Positions 32,965 through 44,507 of a DNA stretch of 64,000 bases are shown piece by piece (the first letter of the stretch is position 1; each line of letters opens with the position of its first letter). The notes under the pieces were generated by a model. It searched no databases and was not told where the DNA came from. It was given only the letters and a program-made list of their open reading frames with translations. A program made the position numbers and the translations under genes. Source of the stretch: Acanthacorydalis orientalis (taxonomy: Eukaryota; Arthropoda; Insecta; Megaloptera; Corydalidae); contig CM068322.1 in assembly GCA_034766995.1 (NCBI GenBank), forward strand, positions 34,770,439-34,834,438. The letters run 5' to 3'.

Positions 32965-34044
32965 TCTATAAACAACAGATTTTTGTTACTACTGTTACGT
33001 TCTTATCTTTTCAGTAATAAACAAGCGACAAGTCTCGAAAAAATACACTGGTCTCTTCAATTTTCAAAAATGTACAAAAGTGAAATGATTTAACCAACTA
33101 CAAAATTAAAGATGAAAAGAGAATTCATCTGAGATGAAGATTCAAATATTTTTTAAAGGAAATATAATTGCATGTTTTAATAACTGCGATCCTCCTTTCC
33201 ATGGATTTTCCAGTACGTCGATTCTTTTAGATTACTTGTTTCTGTTTTCCATTGCCAGTTTTAGCACGTTTGTCATCTACTTTAGATAAATAGTCATCTA
33301 TCTAGTGGTGGATAACAAACTTGAATAATTGAAAATAAAAATAACATCAAGATTAGATACTTTTTTATCTTTGAAAAGATGTACAGAAGATGATTTTTCA
33401 ACCATTTGAAAATATTAGAACATTTTTTAATGTTGTTTATTGAAAATCGGAGAGAATTTGGGAAATATCTCCATATTATTCGGATTTTTTTTATACAAAA
33501 TATCATATTTAATAATAGTTTTGACAGCGACATGGTTAAAAGAATAAATATAGATGGTATTAGTGTTTATTATAACTGAATCTGACTGTCTGTACATTTG
33601 ATTCGAATTAAACAAACCCAAACATGCATTTTTCATGTCTCCTCGATTACACCTCTTGCCATGTAATCTAATTCATTCCATTCGAACCGAAATCAATAAC
33701 ACCAAGTGTATTAAAAGTGTCCGTCCTGACGAGAATAAAAAAAAAGTTCCAGTCATAATTAGACATCTCGTACGATCCGGTGCGACCGTCTGTACAGAAA
33801 ACTAATAAACGAACTTACTTACATTGTTTCGCAACTGAAACGGACATTTTCCAGGACAGCGTCGAGCGGACCGAAACTAATTACCGAAAATAAAAATAAA
33901 ATAAAAGTGTGTATAAAATAATACGAATTTCATAAATCAGCACGTTAATTACTGCCGCGGCTCTGCGCCGAAATAAATATTACAGAGTACGTTATTGTGC
34001 ACACTTTTTTTCCAGGCCGAAGAAAATGTATTTCGGTGCCATTT

Positions 34045-34045
<1 letters not shown>
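32965..34045. other. AT-rich stretch, no gene seen
   Basis: No recognisable coding or repeat structure. Confidence 0.5.

Positions 34046-34046
<1 letters not shown>

Positions 34047-34088
<42 letters not shown>
34047..34088. repeat. (TA)n microsatellite
   Basis: About 20 TA units with one TATGTA interruption near the end. Confidence 0.95.
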
Positions 34089-34476
34089 ACTAAAAAGAGA
34101 AGAAGTCGAATACCACGAAAGTGATCTCTGATAAAATTTTAATTAACTGGCCGAGAGACATAAAAAAAGTTTGTAACTCTAAATATTTTTATCTCATTAA
34201 GACAACCACATACCATTTGTGCTCGTTGTAAAATTCCACCCAATTAAATGAACGAGCAGCGTCTCTTTCTCCTAGTCAACTGTATCTAATTTTTGCGCGA
34301 CGCATTTATGTATGTGTGTGTGTGTAACATTTAAAGGTTACTTAATTAAAATCAGATATCTGAAATAATTATCTGTTAAAGTTCACGCCTTAATCATTTC
34401 ATTACATGGATACAGTGCACTCGTTATCGATCGACACCAGTTATTGATCGTGACATTTTATCTCACAGACAGCACA

Positions 34477-34481
34477 CACAC

Positions 34482-34537
<56 letters not shown>
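34477..34537. repeat. (CA)n(TA)n microsatellite
   Basis: ACACACACACAAA leader, then about 26 TA units. Confidence 0.96.
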
Positions 34538-34540
<3 letters not shown>

Positions 34541-35025
34541 TAATTTAATTAATAAATATCTTAATCAAATAAACAAACTCCGTGAAAATATTTCAAAGTT
34601 TCAATTTTAATCTATTAGAATTTCAGAGAAACTTGTATTTCTAGCAGAACTTCTTTAATTAATATCATTTTTCTAACTGAGCTAATGTTCGACCGATTAA
34701 ACTGAATCGAATTAATTGACAGTAGTTAATTGATATTTTTATAAAATTTAATTCAATCCAGTATCTGACTTTCGTGTCATCTGTAATTTATATTCTTACT
34801 TTTTATACGAAGTTCAGTCAGAGACTCGCCGATCGAAATTAAAATAACTGATTGAATTTTATAAATGTTTCTGTGAAATATCGTCCGGTTTATTTGTATT
34901 TTGTTCTTTTAACGTATACTGTATATCAGGATAAAGTTCTTTTTTTCATATAGCATTCGAACGAGAGAAGTAAATGATTTGTAATTAGATTTTGGATCGA
35001 AAATTGGAAGTTAAAATAAACAGAT
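34538..35025. other. No gene seen
   Basis: AT-rich. Confidence 0.5.
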
Positions 35026-35027
35026 TT

Positions 35028-35120
35028 TTGATTGACGAATGATTTTTTCACTCTACCAAATCAAAAATATTCAATAATTGATTACTGAATATTGTTCCAT
35101 TCTCAGACTTTTTTCTAATA
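35028..35120 (+). repeat. R1 dispersed repeat, partial copy
   Basis: GACGAATGATTTTTTCACTCTACCAAATCAAAAATATTCAATAATTGATTACTGAAT matches R1 central blocks. Confidence 0.6.
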
Positions 35121-35244
35121 TGTTACATTTTCACACCGATCTTTATTTGAATATTTATACAAGATTTTTTCTGGAAGATAATTTATTTACAGTCATTTAT
35201 AGCTTGTGTATTGTTTTTTGAGTGATTAAACTTTTCAACGATAC

Positions 35245-35364
35245 GATTTTTTAACATTTCGCAAACAATATCTGATTAAATTCCTTTTTTTTAATTTGGG
35301 GTACTTTGATGCGAAGAAATAGAGATACTTGGAGTTTAGGGGTGCGTTACCATCTATGGTTTAC
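35245..35364 (+). repeat. Single unit related to the 10382 minisatellite
   Basis: Close match to 11009-11122: ACAATATCTGATTAAATTCC, TTTAATTTGGGGTACTTTGATG, TTGGAGTTTAGGGGTGCG, CATCTATGGTTT. The distance of 24 kb suggests a dispersed element, not only a local array. Confidence 0.75.
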
Positions 35365-36100
35365 AGGGTCTGGCGTTAAGGCACAGAAAAATCGACAAAA
35401 TCAGATTTTTCCGTATCTTAACAATCTGAATCAGCATCGAAATGCAGATAAATATCAATTAAATGAAAATCTTCAATAGACATTTTCGAATACAAAAATT
35501 ATCTGTAGTTTATGTTCGAGGATGAAATATATTTGTTAAAGAAAACAAACCGAATCATTCTAAGTACTACACATGTGCGCATAACCTCAAACATAACTTC
35601 GCTAAAACGAAAAACACATCTCCGAATTTTAAAACTAATAACAACTATTTTCAAGTCGATTCACTTACAGACATTTCATCGCAGACGGCACCGCGCGCTC
35701 AAATGCGGCGCCGGAATCTGGAAACGTCGTCGCCGATCTATCGCGGCGACGAATAACAAATCCGAAAACGTCATAACTAAATTAATTCCGCAATTAAAAT
35801 GATCACGATTTTCGCTCGTCGCGCACATTACATCACAATTCATTAAAGCGTAACACGGACGCATGAAAAACTACAACGTAAAACTAATAACGTCCCGTAT
35901 TTATTAATCATTTGAACTCTAATTTAACCTGGCGCAAAAAAGTTAAATACGGTACAGCCGGAAAATTGTGTAACGTCAACAATAAACATAAACTCAAAAC
36001 ATACGTATAATTACTTTAATCACCGGACCAACAGCAGGCCGCAACAATTAAAATAATGAATCAAAAATAACAACGCGTCAAGAGGAAAACACACACACAT
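35365..36100. other. No gene seen
   Basis: A GC-richer patch at 35680-35760 (GGCGCCGGAATCTGG, CGTCGTCGCCGATC) has frames on both strands but no recognised domain. Confidence 0.4.
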
Positions 36101-36103
36101 ACG

Positions 36104-36120
36104 CACATATATATATATAT
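36104..36120. repeat. Short (TA)n microsatellite
   Basis: About 8 TA units after a CACACACA run. Confidence 0.88.
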
Positions 36121-36453
36121 TCACATTTTCATAATTAAAATGTTTAACGTCGTCTTTTTTATATTCCGAAACAGATAGATGCAGCCATACGCTGGCAACA
36201 ACATAATTTACTCAGTTATTTATGTGCCTAACCTGGATCTGACTGGTCGTGCTTCAATGCTAGGACACGGCGTATAGATCAATACACAGTAGTGAAACTA
36301 GATATGACAAGACTTCAACTAGACTTCTTTGTTTAAATAACGAAACAGTAGTTTTGTTCTTATGAAATTGAAGATGTTTGTGTATGCTCGTATCTAATGA
36401 TTGTATTATGTATAAAAAAATATTTCGGTGCCTTTAAACCCTTTAAGCGTTTA

Positions 36454-36541
36454 TGTCGAGTAGTCTCGTCATGAAAGAATTGCATTTTTCTATTTAATGT
36501 CGAGTATACTCGTCATGTAAAAAAATTCGCTATTCCTATTT
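36454..36541. repeat. Two 44-bp direct repeats with palindromic core
   Basis: TGTCGAGTAGTCTCGTCATG and TGTCGAGTATACTCGTCATG start 44 bp apart, each followed by a similar A/T segment ending TATTTA. The second has the perfect palindrome CGAGTATACTCG. CCCTTTAAGCG lies just upstream, so this may be the end of a decayed piggyBac-like element (low confidence). Confidence 0.6.
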
Positions 36542-36792
36542 ATTGTGAAATTTAGGTAGAAAAATATATATATTTGTAATTTTAGCACGTTTCAGAATAT
36601 TTCTAAGCAGTTTTCTCTGTTTCATGAATCTAATGTCTGCTATCTAGAGAAGGTATTATAGAGTGTGATAGAAAAACTTGTAAAGTGAATAATGTTTTTA
36701 TTTATCCTCCCGAACGAGTTTTACTGATAGTGAAGAAAATATATCTTTACATCCGAGGAAACGGAAAAGAGCGATAACACCTGAATGTCTGC

Positions 36793-36888
36793 CTTCCATT
36801 CCTAGTCTAAGCATGTGTACCATCTTCAGGTAGACGATAGTCTGTAATATCTATTCGAAGATGGTACACGTGCTGAAACTAACAGTGA
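36793..36888. repeat. Paired palindromic hairpin repeat, copy 4
   Basis: CCTAGTCTAAGCATGTGTACCATCTTCAGG (left) and CGAAGATGGTACACGTGCTGAAACTAACAG (right) are inverted around a 25-nt centre. Confidence 0.78.
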
Positions 36889-37130
36889 ATAATAGTAACA
36901 CAGATAATCTAGAAGAATGAGCAAAAATATAAAATGTTTATCGATAAAATAACATCAATTGACAATCATAAATTGATTTATAGGATGAGAAATGTGGTAA
37001 AAAAAAACATATTAAAATTTCAAAGCATCATACAAAGTTAATCCTTTACTTTTTCCTTTCAGAAATGATGCTTTCAATCTTAGACTAACAAATCTTTTTC
37101 ATATTTGGATTTTTCCTTTGAATTGAACTG
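36889..37130. other. No gene seen
   Basis: AT-rich. Confidence 0.4.
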
Positions 37131-37131
37131 T

Positions 37132-37232
37132 CTATAAACAATCGAAAATGATCTGTAATCAATTACTGGACATTTCTGTGACCTATTATGGAAGAAAAAA
37201 ATATTTTGTGAAAGTGAATTTGAGTTACAATC
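37132..37232 (-). repeat. R1 dispersed repeat copy
   Basis: ATAAACAATCGAAAATGATCTGTAATCAATTACTGGACATTTCTGTGACC, ending TTTTGTGAAAGTGAATTTGAG: R1 without a preserved head. Confidence 0.6.
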
Positions 37233-38280
37233 CCTAAAACTATTTTTTTAGAAAAACACACTCAAATAACGATGGAGGAATTCCAGATGAGAATATCAGT
37301 CAACTGATTAATGATAAGACATATTTCTATACAACTGATTAAATAACAGAATAAATATACAAGTGTTACTAATTACTTCATCTAATTATAACTATTAAAT
37401 GAATCGATTCCCACATTTCGACCGAGTTTAAAGAACCTAATCAGTAAAAAAAAACACACACACAATTCTGTCAAGTTTGAAAAACAATAAAATTATTTCC
37501 AGTTCTGCTACAATACATTGTACAATTAATAGGTACGATTCGACTAGATAGAGATCTCAATTGCAACACATATAACATCGATGAAGACCCGTACTGTGCT
37601 TTTATGTACACACACACACGCACGCACACATAGGGACGACGACGTTGGTGAAATTCACACCACTAAGTACGATCAGAATATGAAGAATGTGAAAGAATAA
37701 AAATAGCATGTACGCTAGACGTTCGTGATAGAATCACTTTTGTCTTCATGTGTCGACGAGTGGTAGCACTGTATCAACATCTGCTCGACTACAATGCACG
37801 CAATATGTCAGACACACACACACACACATATACAGTCTCGTAAAAATATCTGACCTTCGAGAGTAAACAAGAGGAAAGAGTATATCTGTTATGATCATAA
37901 CTGAGCCAATAATATAATCTGTCGCGTTTTTTTTCTGCTGTATTCTTTACCTGCTTGGAAAACGTACTCGGACGCAGTTATAAACGCACACGTGTGTGTG
38001 TGTATGTGCACACAAACAAACATGTGTGTATATAGAGTATTCCGATAAAATGTGTACACGTTCCGCTAATATACATACTTAGTTGTAATGGACAAGCATG
38101 GTATTCAATTAGCATATAATGTAGTTCACTAAATCATATGTTCCGAATGTCCATCTTCAACATTTATCCATAAATGAAAGTATGACATGATAGATTGACA
38201 AACGGTTGTGTTCATAAACACAGAAAGAGAAATATAAAATAACTTCATCAGCTTCCACATTCAAATATGCAAAATCCGAT
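37233..38280. other. No gene seen
   Basis: Contains short CA/TG tracts at about 37605-37630, 37811-37828 and 37990-38030, and no coding sequence. Confidence 0.5.
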
Positions 38281-38284
38281 TTTT

Positions 38285-38400
38285 CTGTAGTACTTTTCGA
38301 CATCGAAACGCGCACAAACAACAATCACAAACGATTAACTGGACATTTTTGATCAGAAAAAAAATCGTTTATGCTTCGTGGTATCATTCATGAAAATAGA
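38285..38400 (-). repeat. R1 dispersed repeat copy
   Basis: CGACATCGAAACGCGCACAAACAACAATCACAAACGATTAACTGGACATTTTTGATCAGAAAAAAAATCGTTTATGCTTCGTGG follows the R1 order from head to tail. Confidence 0.65.
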
Positions 38401-38985
38401 GTCTCACTTTTTAAAAATTTAAAGGTTAAAACGATCGAACGAGGAAGACACTTCATACATTCCCTTCATCTGATATGACTTGATTCATATTTTACTCATG
38501 AAATATTAATAAGACTGTTGTATGTATTTCATACTGTTTCCTTTTTCGGACTCGACGTTATTATAAAATGCATCAATTGTATCTATTAACATGTATAGAG
38601 ATCTTATAACAGGAATGAGCTGAGTGAATGATTCATTCTAATTAACGAGATTGACATTTTATTAAACGTATATCCAATTATAATTGACGTCAATCGCTTT
38701 TCTTATAATGTTTTTTAAACATCCGGGTAATTGTATACAGTAACATCATACTAGTAATTAAAACAATGTGTTCTATCAACATGTCAATTCTACTTATGTT
38801 CGATGAATGTTTTCTAACACGTTTCAGAATGGACGCAAGATCTTTTTTGATCAAGAAAAGAGATATGTAAAAGATTTTCGAAGAGAGTAAATTACTCATA
38901 AATATATTCCAATTTTCTATACACGATTATTATATAGTTTTTCGTTCAAGTACATTATTTATATTTTAAATCAATAATTCACTAC
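38401..38985. other. No gene seen
   Basis: AT-rich. Confidence 0.45.
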
Positions 38986-38989
38986 CATA

Positions 38990-39100
38990 GATTAATTTCC
39001 TTTCGCACTACAAACCACAAACAATTCGAAATAAAAACGTTCAATGGATTATTATTTATCAGCTTTTGTGTATTTCGATGATACCCTTCATCCTATATTG
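38990..39100 (+). repeat. R1 dispersed repeat copy
   Basis: CTTTCGCACTACAAACCACAAACAATTCGAAATAAAAACGTTCAATGGATTATTATTTATC, then TTTCGATGATACCCTTCATCC. Confidence 0.6.
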
Positions 39101-39319
39101 TAATTGAAATTTGATTTTTTACTACATGTTAGAAACACTAGAAATTGAAACAAACACTAAACTATTTATAGCAACTATACAACTTTTCATATCTGTAATA
39201 TTTGTACAAAATTTCTAAAAATCTCTATACCTATAACCGTATCATTCTGTGTCTGAGATCTTCGGTCGTTAATACGTTGTCCTGTCGACCCTTGTCCTTT
39301 TGGACCAGTTAAGTATCCG

Positions 39320-39428
39320 TCTTCCACTGTTGGTTTCAGCACAAGTGGCATCCTCAGGTAGATGTTGAAGACTGTTTTCTGTATCTATCTGAGGACGGCA
39401 TTTGTATCGAAACCAATTAGTGAAGAAC
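39320..39428. repeat. Paired palindromic hairpin repeat, copy 5
   Basis: CTTCCACTGTTGGTTTCAGCACAAGTGGCATCCTCAGGTAGAT (left) and ATCTATCTGAGGACGGCATTTGTATCGAAACCAATTAGTGAAG (right) are inverted; the clearest copy. Confidence 0.82.
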
Positions 39429-39514
39429 ATACAGTTGATTAGAAAAGATGAAGATTAACAGGCCGACATATTATATTTAATTATAATATCTCACACAGAT
39501 GGAAAACTTACCTT

Positions 39515-39635
39515 CGTGACCTTTGATCGAATAGCCTGACTGATTGTCATACAAAACCCATTTTCCATCCCCAGTTATGATTTTATGCAAAAAATCTGTC
39601 GTTTTGAATGTTGTGAGCGAGGACATACCCGTATC
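39515..39635 (-). pseudogene. Mariner transposase fragment with first catalytic block
   Basis: Minus-strand translation gives TTDFLHKIITGDGKWVLYDN, matching the mariner FLHRIVTGDEKW.LYDN block around the first catalytic D. Only about 30 residues are recognisable. Confidence 0.75.
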
Positions 39636-39789
39636 GCACCTTCTTTCTTTGTTTTACAGGTTGAGCTCATGTGAAATCCATCGGCCTAGTTTTTGAATTC
39701 TTCTCGGCCGATGTACACGATAGGAAAATACTTGCTGGGTAACTCCGAATTTTAGAATGGATAATGTTTGAATGGATAATTTGATGCAA

Positions 39790-40090
39790 AAACGACAGTC
39801 GGTCGTATCGAAGTGATTCTCCTCCGGCTCTCATGTTGCTAAACCCGTGAAACAAACACTGACGGAGCTCGAATGGGAGGTTTATCCCGCATCCAGCGTA
39901 TTCTCCGGACCTGGCCACAAACGATTACCGTCCATTCCGATCGATGCAACACGGTTTTGGAAGATACACATTTCTATAACTAGGGAGAAGTCGAAAAGTG
40001 GGTTGCTGAATGGATTGGCTCAAAAGGCAGACCACTCTTTCGTCGCGGAATCCAACTGCTGCAAGAAAAGTGGGGAAAAGTCATAGCTTC
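39790..40090 (+). pseudogene. Mariner transposase C-terminal fragment
   Basis: Plus-strand reading in two frames gives AKPVKQTLTELEWEV, a decayed YSPDLAPT-type block (YSPDLATN-like at about 39899), and GRPLFRRGIQLLQEKWGKV with IASEGKYFD. This is the C-terminus after the third catalytic D of an irritans-like mariner. It faces away from the first-block fragment at 39515, which lies on the other strand. The 79-codon open frame is part of this relic. Confidence 0.78.
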
Positions 40091-40179
40091 CGAGGGTAAG
40101 TATTTTGATTAATCTATTCACACATTTTGTCATTGAAATAAATGCTCAGAAAACACACAAAAAAACGGCGGCTTTCAAT

Positions 40180-40345
40180 CGAACCTCCTAATCCACAAAC
40201 GTGCGTGCGTGCGTGCGTTCATTGCCGTGTCCGCCGCTCAATTTCCATCGCTACTGTTAATTTTTCTTGTCGTCAAGACAGGCGGATTGTTTATGTTCAT
40301 CGCAGTACACAACCGTTACGTGTACTGGTGCCGCGCCATCACGCG
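40180..40345. other. GC-richer block with (CGTG)n
   Basis: CGTGCGTGCGTGCGTTC near 40200, then a balanced sequence with a 91-codon open frame lacking recognised domains. Confidence 0.25.
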
Positions 40346-41055
40346 ACTGTATCAATTTACATACGCTCTCGCTGCACTAATCGTATGATAAATCGTTATT
40401 TTATATACACTACTTGAATAATTACAGTACGTTTAAATTTGTAATTGATTTAATTGGTGATATCATATTTTATTTCACGTGTCAGTCGAGCAGGTGGAAC
40501 AGTTCTGTCCGTGTTCGTTAAACGATAACTGTCGGGCAGATACGGCGGGACAGCCACGTAATTCGAATTATTATTCTAATATTTGTACTGTAATTAGTAG
40601 GTATTCGTGTAGTTCGTGTCGATTTTTTTTTCCTATCGCTTTTTTTTCTCTCCGTTTCGTTAGAATTCGGTGTCCGTTGACAGCTGAAGACAAATAGGTT
40701 ACGTGTACGAATTTTTTATACTTCGACGTCTGTACATATAATAATTTATTAGCATACTTGCATATTTATCGACGTTTATGACTCTCTTGCATTCAGAAAC
40801 AAGAATTGTTATTTATTGTGACGGGCCGATAAGTCGTTTTATTACGATAGAAGAATACTGAGAGTTGTAAATGGTAATCAATGACGCCTGATCGTTTTTT
40901 TTTATATTATTATTAAACTGAAAACCTTCTTCAATACCACAATATGAAACATTCTATGATATCAGAAAAACATTCATGTGCATTTCGAAACGTTCTATCC
41001 GTTCTATAGAAAAAAGATAGTCTCTGAATAAGAATTGATTCAAGAACAGAATCGT
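40346..41055. other. No gene seen
   Basis: AT-rich. The frame at 40479-40697 has no recognised domain. Confidence 0.45.
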
Positions 41056-41059
41056 GTAA

Positions 41060-41172
41060 TCTAAAAATTAATTCATTTTTCTGGTCAAAAATGTCCAGTA
41101 AATTATTACTGATACTTTCCGATTGTTGCTCATTCACTCTGAATATGAAGATATCGCCATTGAAGTACTCTT
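41060..41172 (+). repeat. R1 dispersed repeat copy
   Basis: TAATTCATTTTTCTGGTCAAAAATGTCCAGTAAATTATTACTGATA, then GATTGTTGCTCATTCACTCTGAATATGAAGATATCGCCATTGAAG. Confidence 0.55.
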
Positions 41173-41479
41173 GAGCAATAAACAGAAATGTTAAATAAAA
41201 ATCTATTAAACAATTTCAACTAAAGTAATATTTTCTGTTTTGTGAGATGGAAAAAAAGAACTGTGAAACTGAATTTAGATAGAACTGTACTATAAGACAC
41301 TCGAGTGATACAAAACGACGATCATCAGGATAATATGATCAGCAGGATCACAATTATAACAATATAGAATATTTTTCATCTGTTTAAAACCAATGACTCA
41401 GTTAGTACATTTCTGCAATCATTCTGATCATAAGAAATCATATTTTTATTTTTATCTACCACTGTGTCCAATTATAAGC

Positions 41480-41482
<3 letters not shown>

Positions 41483-41550
<68 letters not shown>

Positions 41551-41551
41551 A
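41483..41551. repeat. Interrupted (TA)n microsatellite
   Basis: TA tract with TACATA and TAATATA interruptions. Confidence 0.95.
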
Positions 41552-41617
41552 TATATATATTTATATTTGAGCTTGATATTACAATATAATATTTATGAAA
41601 CATAATATGTAATTTTA

Positions 41618-41746
41618 TTAAAATACAGCTAGATGCCGCTTGCCCAATCCCCTTTTCCAAGATTCTCGGTCCTGAGTCATTTCCTCGTTTAGCTGTCTCT
41701 TCTCCATGACCTTTCTTATCCTTTCGTTCCAGGAAAGCCGAGGTCG
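41618..41746 (-). pseudogene. Non-LTR retrotransposon ORF2 C-terminal fragment
   Basis: A 42-codon open minus-strand frame reads RPRLSWNERIRKVMEKRQLN and continues EEMTQDRESWKRGLG to a TAA stop. This is the typical tail of insect LINE reverse transcriptases (GRPR..W.D.V..D......DR..WR). Everything upstream is missing, consistent with a 5'-truncated insertion. The surrounding (TA)n at 41483-41551 may have replaced or mutated the tail. Confidence 0.7.
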
Positions 41747-41789
41747 TATAAGCTATTATCCTGTGATGAAAACCAACACGATAATATTG

Positions 41790-42290
41790 TTAGGTGTAAA
41801 ATATAATTCGGTGCCTTTAAATCGAATCATTTATAACTCAGTTTTAAATTAAAATATTTTCTCTACATTTTAGGATTTTGAATTTCCAGCGTTAACATTC
41901 AAAATCACTATATATCTTTGTCAAGCGGTTGGCATGACCTCACGAAACTGTAGTGTACATGACCGTATCCGAAAAGAAACGTATTAGCCACCGCACATTT
42001 TGAAAAAAATACTGCAGAAGTCGCGGGACTCATTTGTCCAGTGTTTGAGAGAAGGTGCGGTGCTGTGACGCATAAAATATAAAAAAAAATGGTAAAACAG
42101 TGGAAAAGTACTGAGAATCTATTTAGACTTCAAGGCCTCAAATCCGCTATCTTATTTTTCGACAGGGGATGCGTCAGTTACTCGACAGATGGAGCAAAGT
42201 TGTATGCAATAATGGGGATGTTTATCATAATTTCATTTTTCTGTAAACATTTATTTTCTATAAAAAGAGGCACTGAATTAATTTGAATAA

Positions 42291-42293
<3 letters not shown>
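41790..42293 (+). mobile_element. Mariner family 1, internally deleted copy
   Basis: TTAGGTGTAAAATATAATTCGGTGCC at the left, leader GGCATGACCTCACGAAACTGTAGTG, N-terminal remnant, then the C-terminal remnant (TTATTTTTCGACAGGGGATGCG, GGAGCAAAGTTGTATGCAATAATG) and the inverted end GGCACTGAATTAATTTGAATAAC. Its right end abuts a (TA)n tract, as expected if the TA target lay in a microsatellite or the TA duplication later expanded. The 65-codon open frame at 42089-42286 is part of it. Confidence 0.82.

Positions 42294-42350
<57 letters not shown>
42294..42350. repeat. (TA)n microsatellite next to mariner end
   Basis: About 28 TA units directly after the mariner terminus. Confidence 0.96.
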
Positions 42351-42353
<3 letters not shown>

Positions 42354-42359
42354 ACGGTC

Positions 42360-43010
42360 ATTGAAAGAAAAAAATAGCGTTGTATTTATTAAATTATAAG
42401 AAATACAACCCTTACAATAACATTTTAATACACTGCGAACCACTCTTAATGAACGCGACTGCACTTGTCGAGTATACTTTATGGGAAATAAAAATTCAAT
42501 TTGTGAAATGAATTAGCAGATATTAAGAAGAAAAATACATGAAAAGCAGAGAATGGTAAGAACACTATTAAAAAATTCTAGTCAGTTTGATTTCAATCGA
42601 ACGAATTATTAGCAAAATATTTTAATTGCCTAATTTATGTATCAACGAGAAAAAAAAATAACACGGGGAAAAAAACAAACATTATTTCACACAACACTCG
42701 AATTATGCGGAACTGGCACTGACATTCGCTCCATAGTTTATTGAACAATCTTCAACGGAGCTAATTAATTAATTTAATATCCAGAGATAAGACTATGTAT
42801 TTGTGTACACAGGAATTTTGACGGCGTGTATTTTAATTGAATCTTCAGTGTAATTTTGAAGTTCGAACCGGCACTTCAATTTACTGTTTAGTTGCCAATT
42901 AGTGCAAGCGGTCTACATTAGATTTCTCGATTTTTCAGATCGATCTGTTGATTAGGCATGTGCTTCGAAAGGATAAAATACACATACCCACATCTACTTA
43001 TACATAAATA
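42360..43010. other. No gene seen
   Basis: AT-rich. Confidence 0.5.
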
Positions 43011-43023
43011 CATACATACATTC

Positions 43024-43039
43024 ATATATATATATATAC

Positions 43040-43098
<59 letters not shown>
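43024..43098. repeat. Interrupted (TA)n microsatellite
   Basis: Two TA tracts separated by TACATATATAAATA. Confidence 0.95.
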
Positions 43099-43101
<3 letters not shown>

Positions 43102-43215
43102 ACAAGCACGTATCCATTGCACGTTCCACCATATTTGTAGATTTAATAAGGTCGCTCGGTGATTATCTTTAGTTGGCATGCCTGTCGTTACTAATTGATC
43201 TGATGTTATCGTCAT
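43099..43215. other. Non-repetitive balanced block
   Basis: Moderate GC content between two TA tracts (CATTGCACGTTCCACC, AGGTCGCTCGGTGATTATC). No coding structure. Possible regulatory DNA, weakly supported. Confidence 0.2.
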
Positions 43216-43216
43216 A

Positions 43217-43236
43217 CTATATATATATATATATAC
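43217..43236. repeat. Short (TA)n microsatellite
   Basis: About 10 TA units. Confidence 0.9.
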
Positions 43237-43711
43237 GTGTGTACATGTGTAGTTAAAAATGAGAAGATAAAGAAAATAACACAACGCCTATTCGTTTATT
43301 TATGTTTCTCTTTTTTTTCGATTATTTTTACAATAACCGAGTGTATGTCAAAAGATTGTGAAATAATTGGACTTGTATCAAGATCGACTTGACCAAATTC
43401 ATCTCGATTGTGTCGTGATTTTTTCGTGAGATAGACGCCTTATTTATTCCCCGTTCGAATAATTAAGTTATCTCGGTAGAACTATTCGAATTATAATTAG
43501 GAAATTTAAGCATTTGGGTGGGCTTACCTGAACGTCACTGTCACATCGATTGCCACGAGAGGAATAATGAAAACTAGTCTCGGTATTTTATACCAAGTTT
43601 ACACACATACACGCACACACATGCACAGATACAGACATGTACATACATGTATGTTTATTTTTATAAAAAATCAATTGATAAATTCTTTTCTTTTACGGGT
43701 TCGACTTTCAT

Positions 43712-43716
<5 letters not shown>

Positions 43717-43759
<43 letters not shown>

Positions 43760-43768
43760 GAAAAACTT

Positions 43769-43833
<65 letters not shown>
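43717..43833. repeat. Compound (TA)n, (TA)n, (GA)n microsatellite
   Basis: Two TA tracts (about 43717-43757 and 43769-43816) followed directly by a GA run to 43833. Confidence 0.95.
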
Positions 43834-43839
43834 TTTCAT

Positions 43840-43947
43840 GTTAGAGTTGACACTTGAAAATCCTTAAACGAAGACGAAGAAAATATTTTAATTTAAACCA
43901 GAGTTATGATGGGTTCAATTTAAAGGAAAAAATAATTCTTACACCTC
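43840..43947 (-). mobile_element. Mariner family 1, 5' end fragment
   Basis: The minus strand reads AGGTGTAAGAATTATTTTTTCC, CCATCATAACTCTGGTTTAAATTAAAATATTTTC and GATTTTCAAGTGTCAACTC: the 5' leader of family 1 without the coding part. Confidence 0.75.
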
Positions 43948-44126
43948 GACTCGCCCCCTTTTATCACTTTTATACAATAATTAATTATTTATAGAGACAG
44001 AGAGAGAATTACAAAACAGTTCCAAAACTTTAAAATTCAAATAAACTATCCATCATCGCACAATCTGTACAAACACTCCTTCTCTTTGAATTTTTGTAAG
44101 GTATGTTTCTATACATGCATACATAT

Positions 44127-44135
<9 letters not shown>

Positions 44136-44211
<76 letters not shown>

Positions 44212-44213
44212 TG
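44136..44213. repeat. (TA)n microsatellite
   Basis: CATACATACATA leader then about 35 TA units. Confidence 0.97.
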
Positions 44214-44445
44214 TACGTTTTCCATCTAACATTCTGATCAATTGCTTCAATTTTCCACACATGAATCGCACCTCATTAAAACTTAGTGTTGCCTGTACCA
44301 TCTCTTTAACATCTTCTCTATACGATTCTTATACTAACGATTGCCTACACAGCAATTTCAAAATGCTTGTCAGTCAAGTCAAAGTTTTTTTCCTGTGAAT
44401 ATCTAATGATACGATTATTACATAACATAGTTATATATTGAGATA

Positions 44446-44449
<4 letters not shown>

Positions 44450-44505
<56 letters not shown>
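44450..44505. repeat. (TA)n microsatellite
   Basis: About 27 TA units. Confidence 0.97.
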
Positions 44506-44507
<2 letters not shown>

